From assembly GCA_902555665.1 (NCBI GenBank), contig CACDTF010000003.1:1-64000 (forward strand): 64,000 nt of DNA, read 5' to 3'. This document shows, in pieces, positions 50,511 to 59,103 of this stretch. The DNA is from an uncultured Pelagibacteraceae bacterium (lineage in GTDB: Bacteria > Pseudomonadota > Alphaproteobacteria > Pelagibacterales > Pelagibacteraceae). Position 1 is the stretch's first letter; the number at the start of each line of letters is the position of its first letter. The notes beneath the pieces were generated by a model. The model was given only the letters and a program-made list of their open reading frames with translations. It did no database searches and had not been told where the DNA came from. The position numbers and the translations under genes are program-made.

Positions 50511-51737
50511 TTATAAGTTTTCTGACCAATTCTTTAGTTTATTAACACCTTCTACTACTTTTGGCGCAAACTTATTAATTAAATTTTCATCAATTTTTTT
50601 TGTTTCATCAATATTGTTCATAAACTCTTGTCCATCAAAATCTGTAAAACTTAACCTTGCTAACATTTTATCTGGATTAAACCCAAAATCAGAACCTGGT
50701 AATAAAGCAACACCAGTATTATTTAATATATCCTTACACATTTCTGATGAAGTTTTAAATTTGTTATTTAGAAATTCTGGCATTAAATAAAATCCTCCGT
50801 GAGGTTCATTAATCAATACCTTGTTTGATTTTAAATTTGAAAAAACATATTTACCAACTGCACTTAAAATATTTACTGATTTTGTAATATAATTTGAATG
50901 GTCATTTTCGTAAGCTATGATTGCTGCATATTGAATAGGTGCGCTCACAGCAGAAAAAGTTTCACTAGCTAATACATTGATCATATTTTTTATATTATTC
51001 AAATCATCTGGAATTATAAAATAACCAAGTCTCCATCCTCCTGCACCACACCATTTACTAAGTCCAGTACTAATAATAGTTTTTTCAGGACAATAACTTG
51101 AGATAGATTTAAAATTTTTCGAAAATGTTAATTCTGAATATATTTCATCTGATAAAATTATAAGGTTATACTTTTTGGCAATTTCTGAAATTTCTTCTAA
51201 TTTATTACAAACCTGTCCAGAAGGATTGTTTGGTGAATTTAAAAATAATAAATAATTTTTATCTTTATCTTTTGATATGATTTTCTCAATTTGTGCTCCA
51301 GTAGGAAACCAGTTGTTTTCTCTTTCTGTTTGAAGAATTTGAATTTTATTTCTTCCTAAAATAGCTTGTGGTGCATATGAAACCCAACTGGGTGTTGGCA
51401 ATATAATTTCACCATCAAAAATAACATGTAATAAAAACATTAATTCTTTAGATCCTGGTCCAATTATTACATTATTCGCTTTGTAGTTATAATTTTTCTT
51501 TTTAGATGAATATTTTGCTACAGCTTGCCTCAATTCCTCAAGACCCTGCATTGGTAAATATTTATTTTGATACGCATTATTTTTTAATTCTTCAACTACA
51601 TCTTCAGGTACTTTAAATGGAGATTGTCCAAAACCAAATTTGAAAACTTTCTTACCTTGATCTTCTAATTTTTTCGAAGTTTCATTAATTAAAAGAGTAG
51701 AAGATGGTTTTAGGTTTTTGACTAATTTTTTTAACAT
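50511..51737 (-). CDS. PLP-dependent class I/II aminotransferase
   Basis: Fold-type I aminotransferase of 408 residues. Schiff-base lysine in STGLSKWCGAGGWRLGY, NSPNNPSGQVC (cofactor/substrate site), SDEIYSELTF with the Asp and Tyr that contact PLP, and C-terminal LARLSF. The pattern resembles aspartate/tyrosine/aromatic aminotransferases (AspC/AatA-like); the amino-acid range cannot be set from sequence. A single leftward gene, divergent from the helicase. Confidence 0.9.
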   Translation of the reverse strand: MLKKLVKNLKPSSTLLINETSKKLEDQGKKVFKFGFGQSPFKVPEDVVEELKNNAYQNKYLPMQGLEELRQAVAKYSSKKKNYNYKANNVIIGPGSKELMFLLHVIFDGEIILPTPSWVSYAPQAILGRNKIQILQTERENNWFPTGAQIEKIISKDKDKNYLLFLNSPNNPSGQVCNKLEEISEIAKKYNLIILSDEIYSELTFSKNFKSISSYCPEKTIISTGLSKWCGAGGWRLGYFIIPDDLNNIKNMINVLASETFSAVSAPIQYAAIIAYENDHSNYITKSVNILSAVGKYVFSNLKSNKVLINEPHGGFYLMPEFLNNKFKTSSEMCKDILNNTGVALLPGSDFGFNPDKMLARLSFTDFDGQEFMNNIDETKKIDENLINKFAPKVVEGVNKLKNWSENL

Positions 51738-51760
51738 TAACTTATTTTATTATTATAGGA

Positions 51761-51794
51761 TTAAACTTATTTATGATAATCTCACTAAGTTTAA
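51761..51794. promoter_or_regulatory. 9-bp inverted repeat in the aminotransferase/helicase divergent region
   Basis: TTAAACTTA and TAAGTTTAA form a perfect inverted repeat with a 16-bp spacer in the 168-bp gap between two divergent genes. It could be an operator or an RNA hairpin; the A/T-rich arms mean chance is possible. The rest of the gap has no recognisable element. Confidence 0.25.
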
Positions 51795-51905
51795 AAAGAA
51801 AATGAGAACTTTTTACCCTCCGATTCGGTCATGTTTTAGTCTATTTTTGTTCTTTAACAGTAACAATATCTGGTAGGTAAAATAAAAGAAACACAAAAGA
51901 TAGAA

Positions 51906-54386
51906 ATGACTAAAAATAACATTACAGCTGTTCTCGGTCCTACCAATACAGGCAAAACTCATCTTGCTATCGAAACCATGCTTTCTTTTGAGAGTGGCAT
52001 GATTGGATTCCCTCTTAGATTGCTTGCAAGAGAAGTATACGACAAAGTAATCAAGAAAATAAGTTTAGATAAAGTTGCACTTATAACTGGAGAAGAAAAA
52101 ATAATTCCATCTAACGCTAAATATTTTTTATGTACCGTTGAGTCTATGCCAATTGACAAAAATCTAGATTTTGTTGGCGTGGATGAGATTCAAATGTGCT
52201 CTGATCATGAAAGAGGTCATATTTTTACTGATAGACTTTTAAATATCAGGGGAGAGAAACTAACAATGCTAATGGGTTCAAGTACCATTAAAAATATTAT
52301 CTCAAAACTAGATGGAGATATTGAATTTATAAACAGAGAAAGACTATCTAAACTTACATACGCTGGACATAAGAAAATATCGAGAATTAACAGAAAGACA
52401 GCAATCATTGCATTTTCGGCTGAGGAGGTTTATGCCATTGCTGAGTTAATAAGAAGACAAAAGGGTGGTGCTGCTATTGTAATGGGATCGCTAAGTCCAA
52501 AAACAAGAAATGCTCAAGTTGAATTATATCAATCTGGTGATGTTGATTTCTTAGTTGCAACAGATGCAATTGGAATGGGAATAAATATGGATTTAGATTT
52601 TGTTTATTTTTCAAATATTAAGAAATTTGATGGAAAAAAATTAAGAAGATTAAATCTATCTGAAATAGGTCAAATAGCTGGTAGAGCTGGTCGATACCTT
52701 AACGATGGAAGTTTCGGAATTACTGGTGATTGTAAAAAAATATCTCCAGAAGAGGTAGAATTATTAGAAAATCATAAATTTGAAGAAATTAAAACTTTGT
52801 TTTGGAGAAATTCAAATCTTAATTTCAATAATCCGATTAGTTTAATTAAAAGTTTAGAAGAAAAGCCTCAGGTTGAATGGCTAAGAAAAATTCATGAATG
52901 CGAGGATGAAAAGGCACTTAAATATTTTTTAAAAGATCAAAAAATTTTAAATAGAGGATTTGATAAGAAAACTTTAATGCTCTTATGGGAATGTTGCCAA
53001 ATACCTGATTTTGTTAAAAAAACTTATGGAAATCATTTTGAGGTTATTGGAAATGTATTTAAATTTTTAACCAGCAAAAAAGGACTAATTTCTGAAGATT
53101 ATATGAGATTACAGCTAATGAAACTTGATAAATTAGATGGAAATGTAGATTCTTTGTCAAATAGAATTGCAAATGTCAGAACTTGGTCATATGTTTCGAA
53201 TAAAAATAATTGGGTAGAAAATCAAAGTTATTGGATAGAAAAAACTAAACACTTAGAAGATAGACTTTCAGACAGATTACATGAGGAACTCACTAAAACT
53301 TTTATCGACAAAAGAGCAAGTGTACTTGCTAGAGGTTTAAAACAAGATATGGAATTTAAAACTGAAATTTTACAAAACAATGACGTTAAAATTGACGATC
53401 AATTTATTGGAAAGATTAAAGGACTAAAATTAGAACTAGATCTAAAAAAAGGTGCTTTAGAAACTGATATTAAATCTTTAAAAAAAGCTGCCAGACAAAC
53501 TATTGGTCCAGAATTAGAAAAACGTGTGCAAAAAATAATTGATACAGGTTTAATTAATTTGAATGAAGATTTTAAAATTTACTGGAATGATTTTCCTATT
53601 GCCAAATTAACAACAGGTAGTGATTATTTGAATCCTAATTTTGATTTAATCGTTGATGATATTATTGAACAAGACACTAAACAAAAATTAAACGATTATA
53701 TTAACAAATGGGTGCAATCAAAAATAAACAACGTTCTTAAAAGTTTAATAGATTTAAAAAATATAAAAGAAAATAATTCATCTATTAAAGCACTGGCATA
53801 TCAACTCTATGAAAATAACGGGGTATTAAAACGAGACCAAGTTTCTGAATACTTAAAAAACCTTGAACAAAATGAAAGAAAAATTCTTAGAGACTTAGGA
53901 GTAAAGTTTGGAAGATATCATGTTTTCCTTTATCAATTAATTAAGCCAGAAGCTGTATCTTTGCGAACATTATTATGGAAAAATTTTTATCAAAAATATC
54001 ATAAATTAAAACCACCAACCTTTGGTTTAAATTTTTTAGATGATAAAGAAATAAAAAATAAAGATTTTATGCTTTTGTGTGGATTTGAAAGATTTGATAA
54101 TTTTTTTGTAAGAATTGATATTTTAGAAAGATTATTTGTATTAATAATAAATTCTAGTTCAAAAGAAAATTCTGAAATAAAATTAGTTCCAGAAATGTTA
54201 AATCTTTTAGGATGCAGTAAAGATAAATTCAAAAAATTACTTCAAAAAATGAATTATAAAATATTTGAAAAAGAAAATGAAACATTTTTTAAATATAGTC
54301 CTACTAAGAAATTTAAAAAAATTACTAGAAAGAAGATCTCAAATGAAAATCCATTTAAAATACTAAAGAATTTAAATTTAAATTAA
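51906..54386 (+). CDS. Suv3-like RNA/DNA helicase
   Basis: An 826-residue superfamily 2 helicase of the SUV3/SUPV3L1 type, the mitochondrial degradosome helicase family. Walker A is GPTNTGKTHLAIE at residue 11, motif II is VDEIQM, and FPLRLLAREVYD, GSLSPKTRNAQVELYQ, ATDAIGMGINMD and IGQIAGRAGR are further helicase motifs. The rest is the Suv3 C-terminal region with a long alpha-helical extension. Role in RNA turnover is inferred from the family. It starts an operon with terB-like, fdxA and carD; the following gene begins 1 bp after its stop. Confidence 0.88.
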   Translation: MTKNNITAVLGPTNTGKTHLAIETMLSFESGMIGFPLRLLAREVYDKVIKKISLDKVALITGEEKIIPSNAKYFLCTVESMPIDKNLDFVGVDEIQMCSDHERGHIFTDRLLNIRGEKLTMLMGSSTIKNIISKLDGDIEFINRERLSKLTYAGHKKISRINRKTAIIAFSAEEVYAIAELIRRQKGGAAIVMGSLSPKTRNAQVELYQSGDVDFLVATDAIGMGINMDLDFVYFSNIKKFDGKKLRRLNLSEIGQIAGRAGRYLNDGSFGITGDCKKISPEEVELLENHKFEEIKTLFWRNSNLNFNNPISLIKSLEEKPQVEWLRKIHECEDEKALKYFLKDQKILNRGFDKKTLMLLWECCQIPDFVKKTYGNHFEVIGNVFKFLTSKKGLISEDYMRLQLMKLDKLDGNVDSLSNRIANVRTWSYVSNKNNWVENQSYWIEKTKHLEDRLSDRLHEELTKTFIDKRASVLARGLKQDMEFKTEILQNNDVKIDDQFIGKIKGLKLELDLKKGALETDIKSLKKAARQTIGPELEKRVQKIIDTGLINLNEDFKIYWNDFPIAKLTTGSDYLNPNFDLIVDDIIEQDTKQKLNDYINKWVQSKINNVLKSLIDLKNIKENNSSIKALAYQLYENNGVLKRDQVSEYLKNLEQNERKILRDLGVKFGRYHVFLYQLIKPEAVSLRTLLWKNFYQKYHKLKPPTFGLNFLDDKEIKNKDFMLLCGFERFDNFFVRIDILERLFVLIINSSSKENSEIKLVPEMLNLLGCSKDKFKKLLQKMNYKIFEKENETFFKYSPTKKFKKITRKKISNENPFKILKNLNLN

Positions 54387-54387
54387 A

Positions 54388-54798
54388 ATGTTTTTTAAAA
54401 AAGAAGAAACAAAAAATAATAATTTTCTTACCAAAGTTTGTGCTTTATTAATTCATGCTGCTAAAATAGATGAGAATTATACTGATAAAGAGCAAGAAAT
54501 TATTAAAAAAACACTTAAAAAGCTTAGTGTAGAAGATGAAAATATTTCTAAAACAATTGAAGATGCAAAAATAATTGAGGAAAACTCAAATCAAATTTTA
54601 GATTTTACTAGAGAGGTAAAAAACTTACCTGAACAAGACAAAATTAAAATCGTAGAAGCTTTATGGTCTATCGTTTACTCAAATAATGATGCTGATATAT
54701 ACGAAACTAATTTAATGAGACGACTTGCAGGATTACTCTATATTGACAATAAAACAATGGGCGATATTAAAGAAAAAATAAAACAAAATTTAAAATGA
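54388..54798 (+). CDS. TerB-like helical protein
   Basis: A 136-residue protein with [22 protein letters not shown] and [30 protein letters not shown], two acidic helix-loop-helix repeats typical of TerB/tellurite-resistance-like (DUF533-like) proteins, which may bind metals at the D/E loops. Function is unknown. In many alphaproteobacterial relatives a small S4-domain RNA-binding protein sits in this place between the helicase and fdxA. Its stop overlaps the fdxA start by 4 bp. Confidence 0.78.
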   Translation: MFFKKEETKNNNFLTKVCALLIHAAKIDENYTDKEQEIIKKTLKKLSVEDENISKTIEDAKIIEENSNQILDFTREVKNLPEQDKIKIVEALWSIVYSNNDADIYETNLMRRLAGLLYIDNKTMGDIKEKIKQNLK

Positions 54799-55121
54799 CA
54801 TATATCGTTAACGACAATTGTATTAAGTGCAAACTAACAGACTGTGTTGATGTCTGCCCAGTTGATTGCTTCTACGAAGGTAAAAATATGCTTGTAATTA
54901 AACCCGATGAGTGTATAGATTGTGGCGTTTGCGAGCCAGAATGTCCTGTCGATGCCATAAAAGCCGACACTGAACCTGGAAGTGAAAAATGGTTAGAGAT
55001 CAATAAAAAATATTCTGAAATCTGGCCCAACATAAGTGAAAAAAAAGATCCACCAGCGGATCACGAGAAATTTAAAAATGAGCAAAATAAGTACGAAAAA
55101 TATTTTAAAGAAAATCTTTAA
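54795..55121 (+). CDS. fdxA: 7Fe ferredoxin FdxA
   Basis: A 108-residue ferredoxin with a 3Fe-4S and a 4Fe-4S cluster. The Cys pattern matches Azotobacter-type FdI: C9, C17, C50 (3Fe-4S) and C21, C40, C43, C46 (4Fe-4S), plus C12 and C25. EPECPVDAI is the second cluster motif, and the C-terminal tail is normal for this family. It overlaps terB by 4 bp, and its last 44 bp overlap carD. The FdxA/CarD neighbourhood is common in alphaproteobacteria. Confidence 0.95.
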   Translation: MTYIVNDNCIKCKLTDCVDVCPVDCFYEGKNMLVIKPDECIDCGVCEPECPVDAIKADTEPGSEKWLEINKKYSEIWPNISEKKDPPADHEKFKNEQNKYEKYFKENL

Positions 55122-55965
55122 AGGCAAAACAGATAAAAAAGTGAAAAAAAAAGTTTCTAAAAAGAAGGTTGTAAAAGCTAAGAAAGCTAAGAAAGCTAAG
55201 AAAATAATTTCAAAAAAAATAAAAAAAATTGTTAAAAAAATTTCACCTAAAATAACCAAAACAAAAAAAGCTGTTAAAATTACAGAAACAACAGCTGAAC
55301 CAAAAGTAGATAATTTAAGAATTTCAAAAACAAATGAAGTTAAGCCTGAAATAAAAAAAGTTAAAAAACAAGAAACCGAAAAAAGAGAATACAAAATTAA
55401 AGATCATGTTGTTTATCCAAAGCACGGAGTAGGGCAAATTACTGAATTTAAAAAGATCAACATTGGTGGGATTGATGTTGAAACATATGTTATTAAATTT
55501 GAAAAAGACAAAGCTAATGGAATGGTCCCAGTAAACAAGCAGTCTCACCTAAGGCCGTTAGCAACTATCAATCAAGTTAATAAGTGTATTTCAATATTAA
55601 AAAGTAAACCAAAAATTAAAAGATCAATGTGGAGTCGAAGAGCACAAGAATATGAAGCGAAAATATCTTCTGGAAAAATATACGAATTAGCTGAGGTTGT
55701 CAGAGATTTAAACAAGGGTGATGATCTTATGGTTGACCAGTCTTATAGTGAAAGACAATTATTTGAAAAAGCTTATGAAAGAATTCTGTCTGAATTTCAG
55801 ATTGTTTTGAATGTATCATTAGAAGATACTCAAAAAAAATTAGATAAAGCACTAAAAAGAAATTTAGGTGGGCAGCCTCAACCCGTAACAGCTGCAAAAG
55901 CTCCAACTAGTGAACTACCTGTAGACGAGCCAATTTCTGATAACGACGAACCGATTGACGAGTAA
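55078..55965 (+). CDS. carD: CarD-family transcription factor with lysine-rich N-terminal tail
   Basis: CarD binds RNA polymerase beta and stabilises open promoter complexes. I prefer the ATG at 55078 (295 residues) to the upstream GTG at 55036. The first ~100 residues are extremely rich in Lys, Ala and Ile ([14 protein letters not shown]), reminiscent of histone H1-like tails; then the CarD RNA-polymerase-interaction domain ([20 protein letters not shown]) from about residue 104, and the C-terminal helical DNA-binding part ([16 protein letters not shown]). An Ala/Pro/acidic end follows. Typical CarD proteins lack such a long tail. Overlaps fdxA by 44 bp and ends in a terminator. Confidence 0.9.
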   Translation: MSKISTKNILKKIFKGKTDKKVKKKVSKKKVVKAKKAKKAKKIISKKIKKIVKKISPKITKTKKAVKITETTAEPKVDNLRISKTNEVKPEIKKVKKQETEKREYKIKDHVVYPKHGVGQITEFKKINIGGIDVETYVIKFEKDKANGMVPVNKQSHLRPLATINQVNKCISILKSKPKIKRSMWSRRAQEYEAKISSGKIYELAEVVRDLNKGDDLMVDQSYSERQLFEKAYERILSEFQIVLNVSLEDTQKKLDKALKRNLGGQPQPVTAAKAPTSELPVDEPISDNDEPIDE

Positions 55966-56009
55966 AAAAAAACGCCTCTCACACAAAACTGTAATGAGAA
56001 GCGTTTTTT
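55964..56009. terminator. Bidirectional terminator between carD and the basic-peptide gene
   Basis: An 11-bp imperfect stem (AACGCCTCTCA with TGAGAAGCGTT, one mismatch) has an A-run before and a T-run after, so it can terminate both carD on the + strand and the convergent small gene on the - strand. Confidence 0.75.
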
Positions 56010-56027
56010 GTAAAGAATACTAAGTTA

Positions 56028-56120
56028 CTATTTTCTTCTTCTTTTTTTTGCTTTTTTCTTAGCTTTTTTCTTAGCTTTTTTCTTAGTTTTCTTTGCCGCT
56101 TTTTTTCTTTTCTTAGGCAT
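56028..56120 (-). CDS. Ultrabasic 30-residue histone H1-tail-like peptide
   Basis: Not in the ORF track (too short). On the minus strand ATG at 56120 opens 30 codons: MPKKRKKAAKKTKKKA, then further KKKA repeats and a terminal KKRRRK, stop TAG. About 23 of 30 residues are Lys or Arg, the rest mostly Ala. A strong Shine-Dalgarno, GGGAG, precedes the ATG by 7 nt, a TTGACA -35 box lies about 80 nt upstream, and a terminator follows, so it has the full structure of an independent gene. Likely binds DNA or RNA by charge, similar to the tail of the neighbouring CarD. The precise job is unknown. Confidence 0.7.
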   Translation of the reverse strand: MPKKRKKAAKKTKKKAKKKAKKKAKKRRRK

Positions 56121-56142
56121 CTTTAGCTCCCTTTTTTAGTTA

Positions 56143-56163
56143 AACGAATCATAATGATTCGTT
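56143..56163. promoter_or_regulatory. Perfect 10-bp palindrome in the leader of the basic-peptide gene
   Basis: AACGAATCAT-A-ATGATTCGTT lies between the predicted transcription start and the ribosome-binding site. It could be a protein operator, or an mRNA hairpin at the extreme 5' end that protects the transcript. Confidence 0.5.
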
Positions 56164-56172
56164 GTTACCATA

Positions 56173-56201
56173 TTTTTATTTTTTTCTATAAGTTATGTCA
56201 A
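56173..56201 (-). promoter_or_regulatory. Sigma-70-type promoter for the basic-peptide gene
   Basis: On the minus strand, a perfect -35 TTGACA (56201-56196) is followed after 17 bp by TAAAAA (56178-56173) as a poor -10. The predicted start is about 45 nt upstream of the ATG. The remaining ~120 bp to the acyl-CoA synthetase gene is AT-rich with no other element seen. Confidence 0.5.
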
Positions 56202-56320
56202 TTATTTAATTAGAAGTTAAATTTTATAAAAATTATTTTTAACTTTTTATTTTTATAAAACTTTTTTTTATTAATTTAGTTAATGTTTATGCGGTTAATA
56301 AACAATTTTAATTAAATATT

Positions 56321-58051
56321 TTAATAAAGATCTTCTAACTGATTTTTATATTTTTCTGTAACTTTTTTTCTTTTTACTTTCATTGTTGGTGTCATTAAAC
56401 CATTTTCAATAGAAAAATTTTCATCTATTAATTGAATTTTTTTAATCTTTTCTAATAAAGTTAATTTTTTATTTATTTTTTCAATTACTTTATTTATTTT
56501 TTCTTTTTCATTCAAAAAATCTTTATTAGGAACAATTAAAGCAACTAAATAATTTTTTTTATCACCATAAACCATGCATTGATCTATCTCTGGTTCATTC
56601 GTAATCATATTTTCAATTTTAGCAGGTGAAATATTATCTCCACCAGCACTTACTATGATATCTTTTTTTCTATCAGTAATTTTTAAATAACCGTCATTTG
56701 GATCTATCTCTCCAATATCACCTGTATGTAACCATCCATTTATAATTACTTTTTCAGTTTCTTCTTTTTTGTTCCAATATCCTAGCATTACATTTTCACC
56801 TTTAACCAAAATTTCTCCATCTTCAGCAATTTTAACTTCATTTCCTTTAAATGGAGGGCCTACAGTTTCCACTTTGATTTTATGTATTGGATTGCAACTT
56901 ACTACTGGTGATGTTTCTGTTAAACCATAACCCTGGAGAGTAGGTAATCCTATGGCATTTAAAAATTCACCTATTTCTTTATCTAGAGCACCACCACCTG
57001 AAACAAAAGCTTTTAAATTTCCACCAAATTGTTTTTTTATTTTTTTTCTAACTAATATATCAACAATAAAATTCATTGATGTTTCAGAAAAGGTCATTTT
57101 TTGATTTAATAGTTTTTTTCTTCCCAGACGAAGAGTTGCTTCAATTAATTTTGCTTTAAAACCCTTTTGTTTTTTTAAATTCATGTTTATTTTGTTGTAA
57201 AGGTTTTGGTAAAACCTAGGGACAGCTGCCATAATTGTAGGTTTTGCTTCAGATATATTTTCTAAAAGTTTCTCAATTTTTTCAGCATAGAATACTCTAG
57301 CTCCTACTGCTATCTGTACAAATTGAAGACAGTGCTCATAAGAATGAGAAAGCGGAAGCCAAGTTAAAAATACTGGTCTTGAATTAAATAATGGTTTTGT
57401 AATTTCACACGATCCCTTAACATTATTTAAAATTCCACCATGACTTAAAATTACACCCTTGGGATTTCCTCCAGTCCCTGAAGTATAAATTATACATGCT
57501 GGAGACTTTCTATTTAATTTATTATTTTCGATTTTATCTTCTGCTAAGAAATTATTTTTTATAATAGAATTATAATCTAAATATCTTTCTTTGTTATTTA
57601 AATTTAAATTATTTATTACCTTATCTATTTGATCTAAAGTAATTACTTTTTTAATAAAATCTTTTTCATTAATTATATTATTTAATTTTTTTAGCATTTC
57701 ATTATTAGAAACAATAACTAAGCTAGGTTCACAATCTTCTATCAAATACTTATAATCATCTTCTATATAAGTTGTATATGCTGGAACTGTGATACCACCA
57801 GCTAACATTATAGCTAAATCAGAAACAAACCACTCAGGTCTATTCTCCGAAACTAAAAGACATCTATCGCCTTCTTTTATATTTTCTTTAATAACTTTTG
57901 ATAAATTTAAAATATTCTTTTCAGTTTGTTCCCATGTGTATGTTTTTTTGTTACTTGGGTTTAGCCATTCTAAAAAAATATCTTTTTTATTTTGTTTATT
58001 TGCCTGATTTACAAATAATTCGATCAAATTATTAAAATTATTTAAATTCAT
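56321..58051 (-). CDS. AMP-forming long-chain acyl-CoA synthetase
   Basis: Activates fatty acids (FadD/ACSL-like) with ATP and CoA. Seen: the AMP-binding P-loop CIIYTSGTGGNPKGVILSH, YGLTETSPVVSCNP, GWLHTGDIGEID, DRKKDIIVSAGGDNISP, and C-terminal KVKRKKVTEKYK with the catalytic Lys. Length 576. The chain-length preference is not known. The start codon lies only 7 bp after the 3' end of tRNA-Leu on the same strand, so the mRNA may be produced by processing a tRNA-mRNA transcript. Confidence 0.92.
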   Translation of the reverse strand: MNLNNFNNLIELFVNQANKQNKKDIFLEWLNPSNKKTYTWEQTEKNILNLSKVIKENIKEGDRCLLVSENRPEWFVSDLAIMLAGGITVPAYTTYIEDDYKYLIEDCEPSLVIVSNNEMLKKLNNIINEKDFIKKVITLDQIDKVINNLNLNNKERYLDYNSIIKNNFLAEDKIENNKLNRKSPACIIYTSGTGGNPKGVILSHGGILNNVKGSCEITKPLFNSRPVFLTWLPLSHSYEHCLQFVQIAVGARVFYAEKIEKLLENISEAKPTIMAAVPRFYQNLYNKINMNLKKQKGFKAKLIEATLRLGRKKLLNQKMTFSETSMNFIVDILVRKKIKKQFGGNLKAFVSGGGALDKEIGEFLNAIGLPTLQGYGLTETSPVVSCNPIHKIKVETVGPPFKGNEVKIAEDGEILVKGENVMLGYWNKKEETEKVIINGWLHTGDIGEIDPNDGYLKITDRKKDIIVSAGGDNISPAKIENMITNEPEIDQCMVYGDKKNYLVALIVPNKDFLNEKEKINKVIEKINKKLTLLEKIKKIQLIDENFSIENGLMTPTMKVKRKKVTEKYKNQLEDLY

Positions 58052-58058
58052 AGTTACT

Positions 58059-58143
58059 TGGTGGGCGAAGAGAGAATCGAACTCTCACTTCTTACGAAAC
58101 ACGATTTTGAGTCGTGCGCGTCTACCAGTTCCGCCATTCGCCC
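58059..58143 (-). tRNA. tRNA-Leu(CAA)
   Basis: An 85-nt class II tRNA with encoded CCA. Acceptor GGGCGAA pairs with TTCGCCC, the D-arm contains GGTAGACGC, the anticodon loop CTCAAAA gives CAA (UUG codons), the variable arm is long, and the T-arm has GTTCGATTC. Its first 17 nt are duplicated 2,686 bp away in the direct repeat copy at 60813-60906. Confidence 0.95.
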
Positions 58144-58220
58144 TTGTGTTCAATTAAATTATATTTAAATATTATAAGAACTAAATTTATATTAAAACCA
58201 AAAAATGTTTCAAATACTTT
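58127..58220. repeat. 94-bp direct repeat, copy A (at tRNA-Leu)
   Basis: Matches 60813-60906 in the same orientation at 89 of 94 positions with no gaps; differences are at 58133, 58145, 58148, 58172 and 58215. It covers the first 17 nt of tRNA-Leu, the intergenic promoter region and a truncated dedA start (ATGTTTCAAA), after which similarity stops. The stop codon of the sulfotransferase-like gene lies in it. Confidence 0.93.
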
Positions 58221-59103
58221 TGGAAAATAATTTACGATATTGATTTTTATAAATAATTTCTATTTTTTTTTCTAATTGAAGTATTTTTTTTTCATTTATT
58301 GAAGTCCCACTTAAAAAAATAGTTTTATTTCTTTTAAAAAAAGTTGGAACAAAAGGTTTAATAAAATTTAATTTTTTTTTAATAAAAACCATAGATTTAG
58401 AGTTTTTGTAAATTTTACCATCTTTGTAAATATTTGCGTTATCTTTAAAAGCCAATAATTTTTTTATTTTAGCTTCATTTATAGTTAGGGCTTTTGCTAA
58501 TTTCTTTGAAAATACGTCGGGTTTATCCGACATATCTTCATATCTTATAAAATTTAATTTAATATTTTTAAAATTGGATTTCAGATTATTATACAGTTTA
58601 TAAAACATTAAATTTTTTCTAATATTTTTATAAATTTCATCGTTTTTATACAATATATTATGTAAATGTTTTTCATAATTTGAAGTTCCATAAACTTTTT
58701 TTGATCTAATAAATTTTTTAAAAAAAAGTGATCTAATAAAAGATGTAGGCTCTCTGTAAACACATAAAATTTCAAATTTGTCTTTACCAAAAGTATCTTT
58801 AAGGTATTTAGAAAATTTCTTTAAAAAAATAAATAGACTTTTGTCTCTAAAATGAGTGAAATTTTCACTCGAATAAATATTCACTTTTTTTTTTTCAAAA
58901 AAATTTTTTTGAAAATAATCGCCCATAGAAACCTTGCGTATATCTTTGCACATTTTTAAATTTTCTAATTTAGATATATAAAGTTTTTTGTTACCGTATG
59001 ATTTAGCACCAATATAATTAATATTTTTGAAATAAGGAAACACCCTTTTTTGCAGCCATGTGGTCCCAGTTCTTGGGTAACCAATATGAATTATTATTCT
59101 CAT
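58210..59103 (-). CDS. Sulfotransferase-like protein
   Basis: A 297-residue protein with an N-terminal HIGYPRTGTTWLQKRVFP motif, matching the 5'-phosphosulfate-binding loop of PAPS-dependent sulfotransferases, and CVYREPTSFIRSLF resembling the 3'-phosphate-binding region. Probable role is sulfation of a surface glycan or lipid. Very AT-rich, with many Lys, Asn, Ile and Phe. Its stop lies inside repeat copy A, so its last codons come from the repeat. It overlaps the ABC gene by 4 bp, so the pair is one operon. Confidence 0.78.
   Translation of the reverse strand: MRIIIHIGYPRTGTTWLQKRVFPYFKNINYIGAKSYGNKKLYISKLENLKMCKDIRKVSMGDYFQKNFFEKKKVNIYSSENFTHFRDKSLFIFLKKFSKYLKDTFGKDKFEILCVYREPTSFIRSLFFKKFIRSKKVYGTSNYEKHLHNILYKNDEIYKNIRKNLMFYKLYNNLKSNFKNIKLNFIRYEDMSDKPDVFSKKLAKALTINEAKIKKLLAFKDNANIYKDGKIYKNSKSMVFIKKKLNFIKPFVPTFFKRNKTIFLSGTSINEKKILQLEKKIEIIYKNQYRKLFSKSI

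Noticed and set aside
54993-55394. 133-residue minus-strand ORF across fdxA/carD
   Set aside because: Its Phe/Ile/Leu-rich content is the complement of the Lys-rich CarD tail codons, not a real membrane protein.
56041-56095. Tandem 12-bp repeat that could be a CRISPR or microsatellite
   Set aside because: The repeat is explained by KKKA codons of the basic peptide; there are no spacers.
58608-58790. 60-residue ORF inside the sulfotransferase-like gene
   Set aside because: Alternative frame of the longer gene, no start signal.
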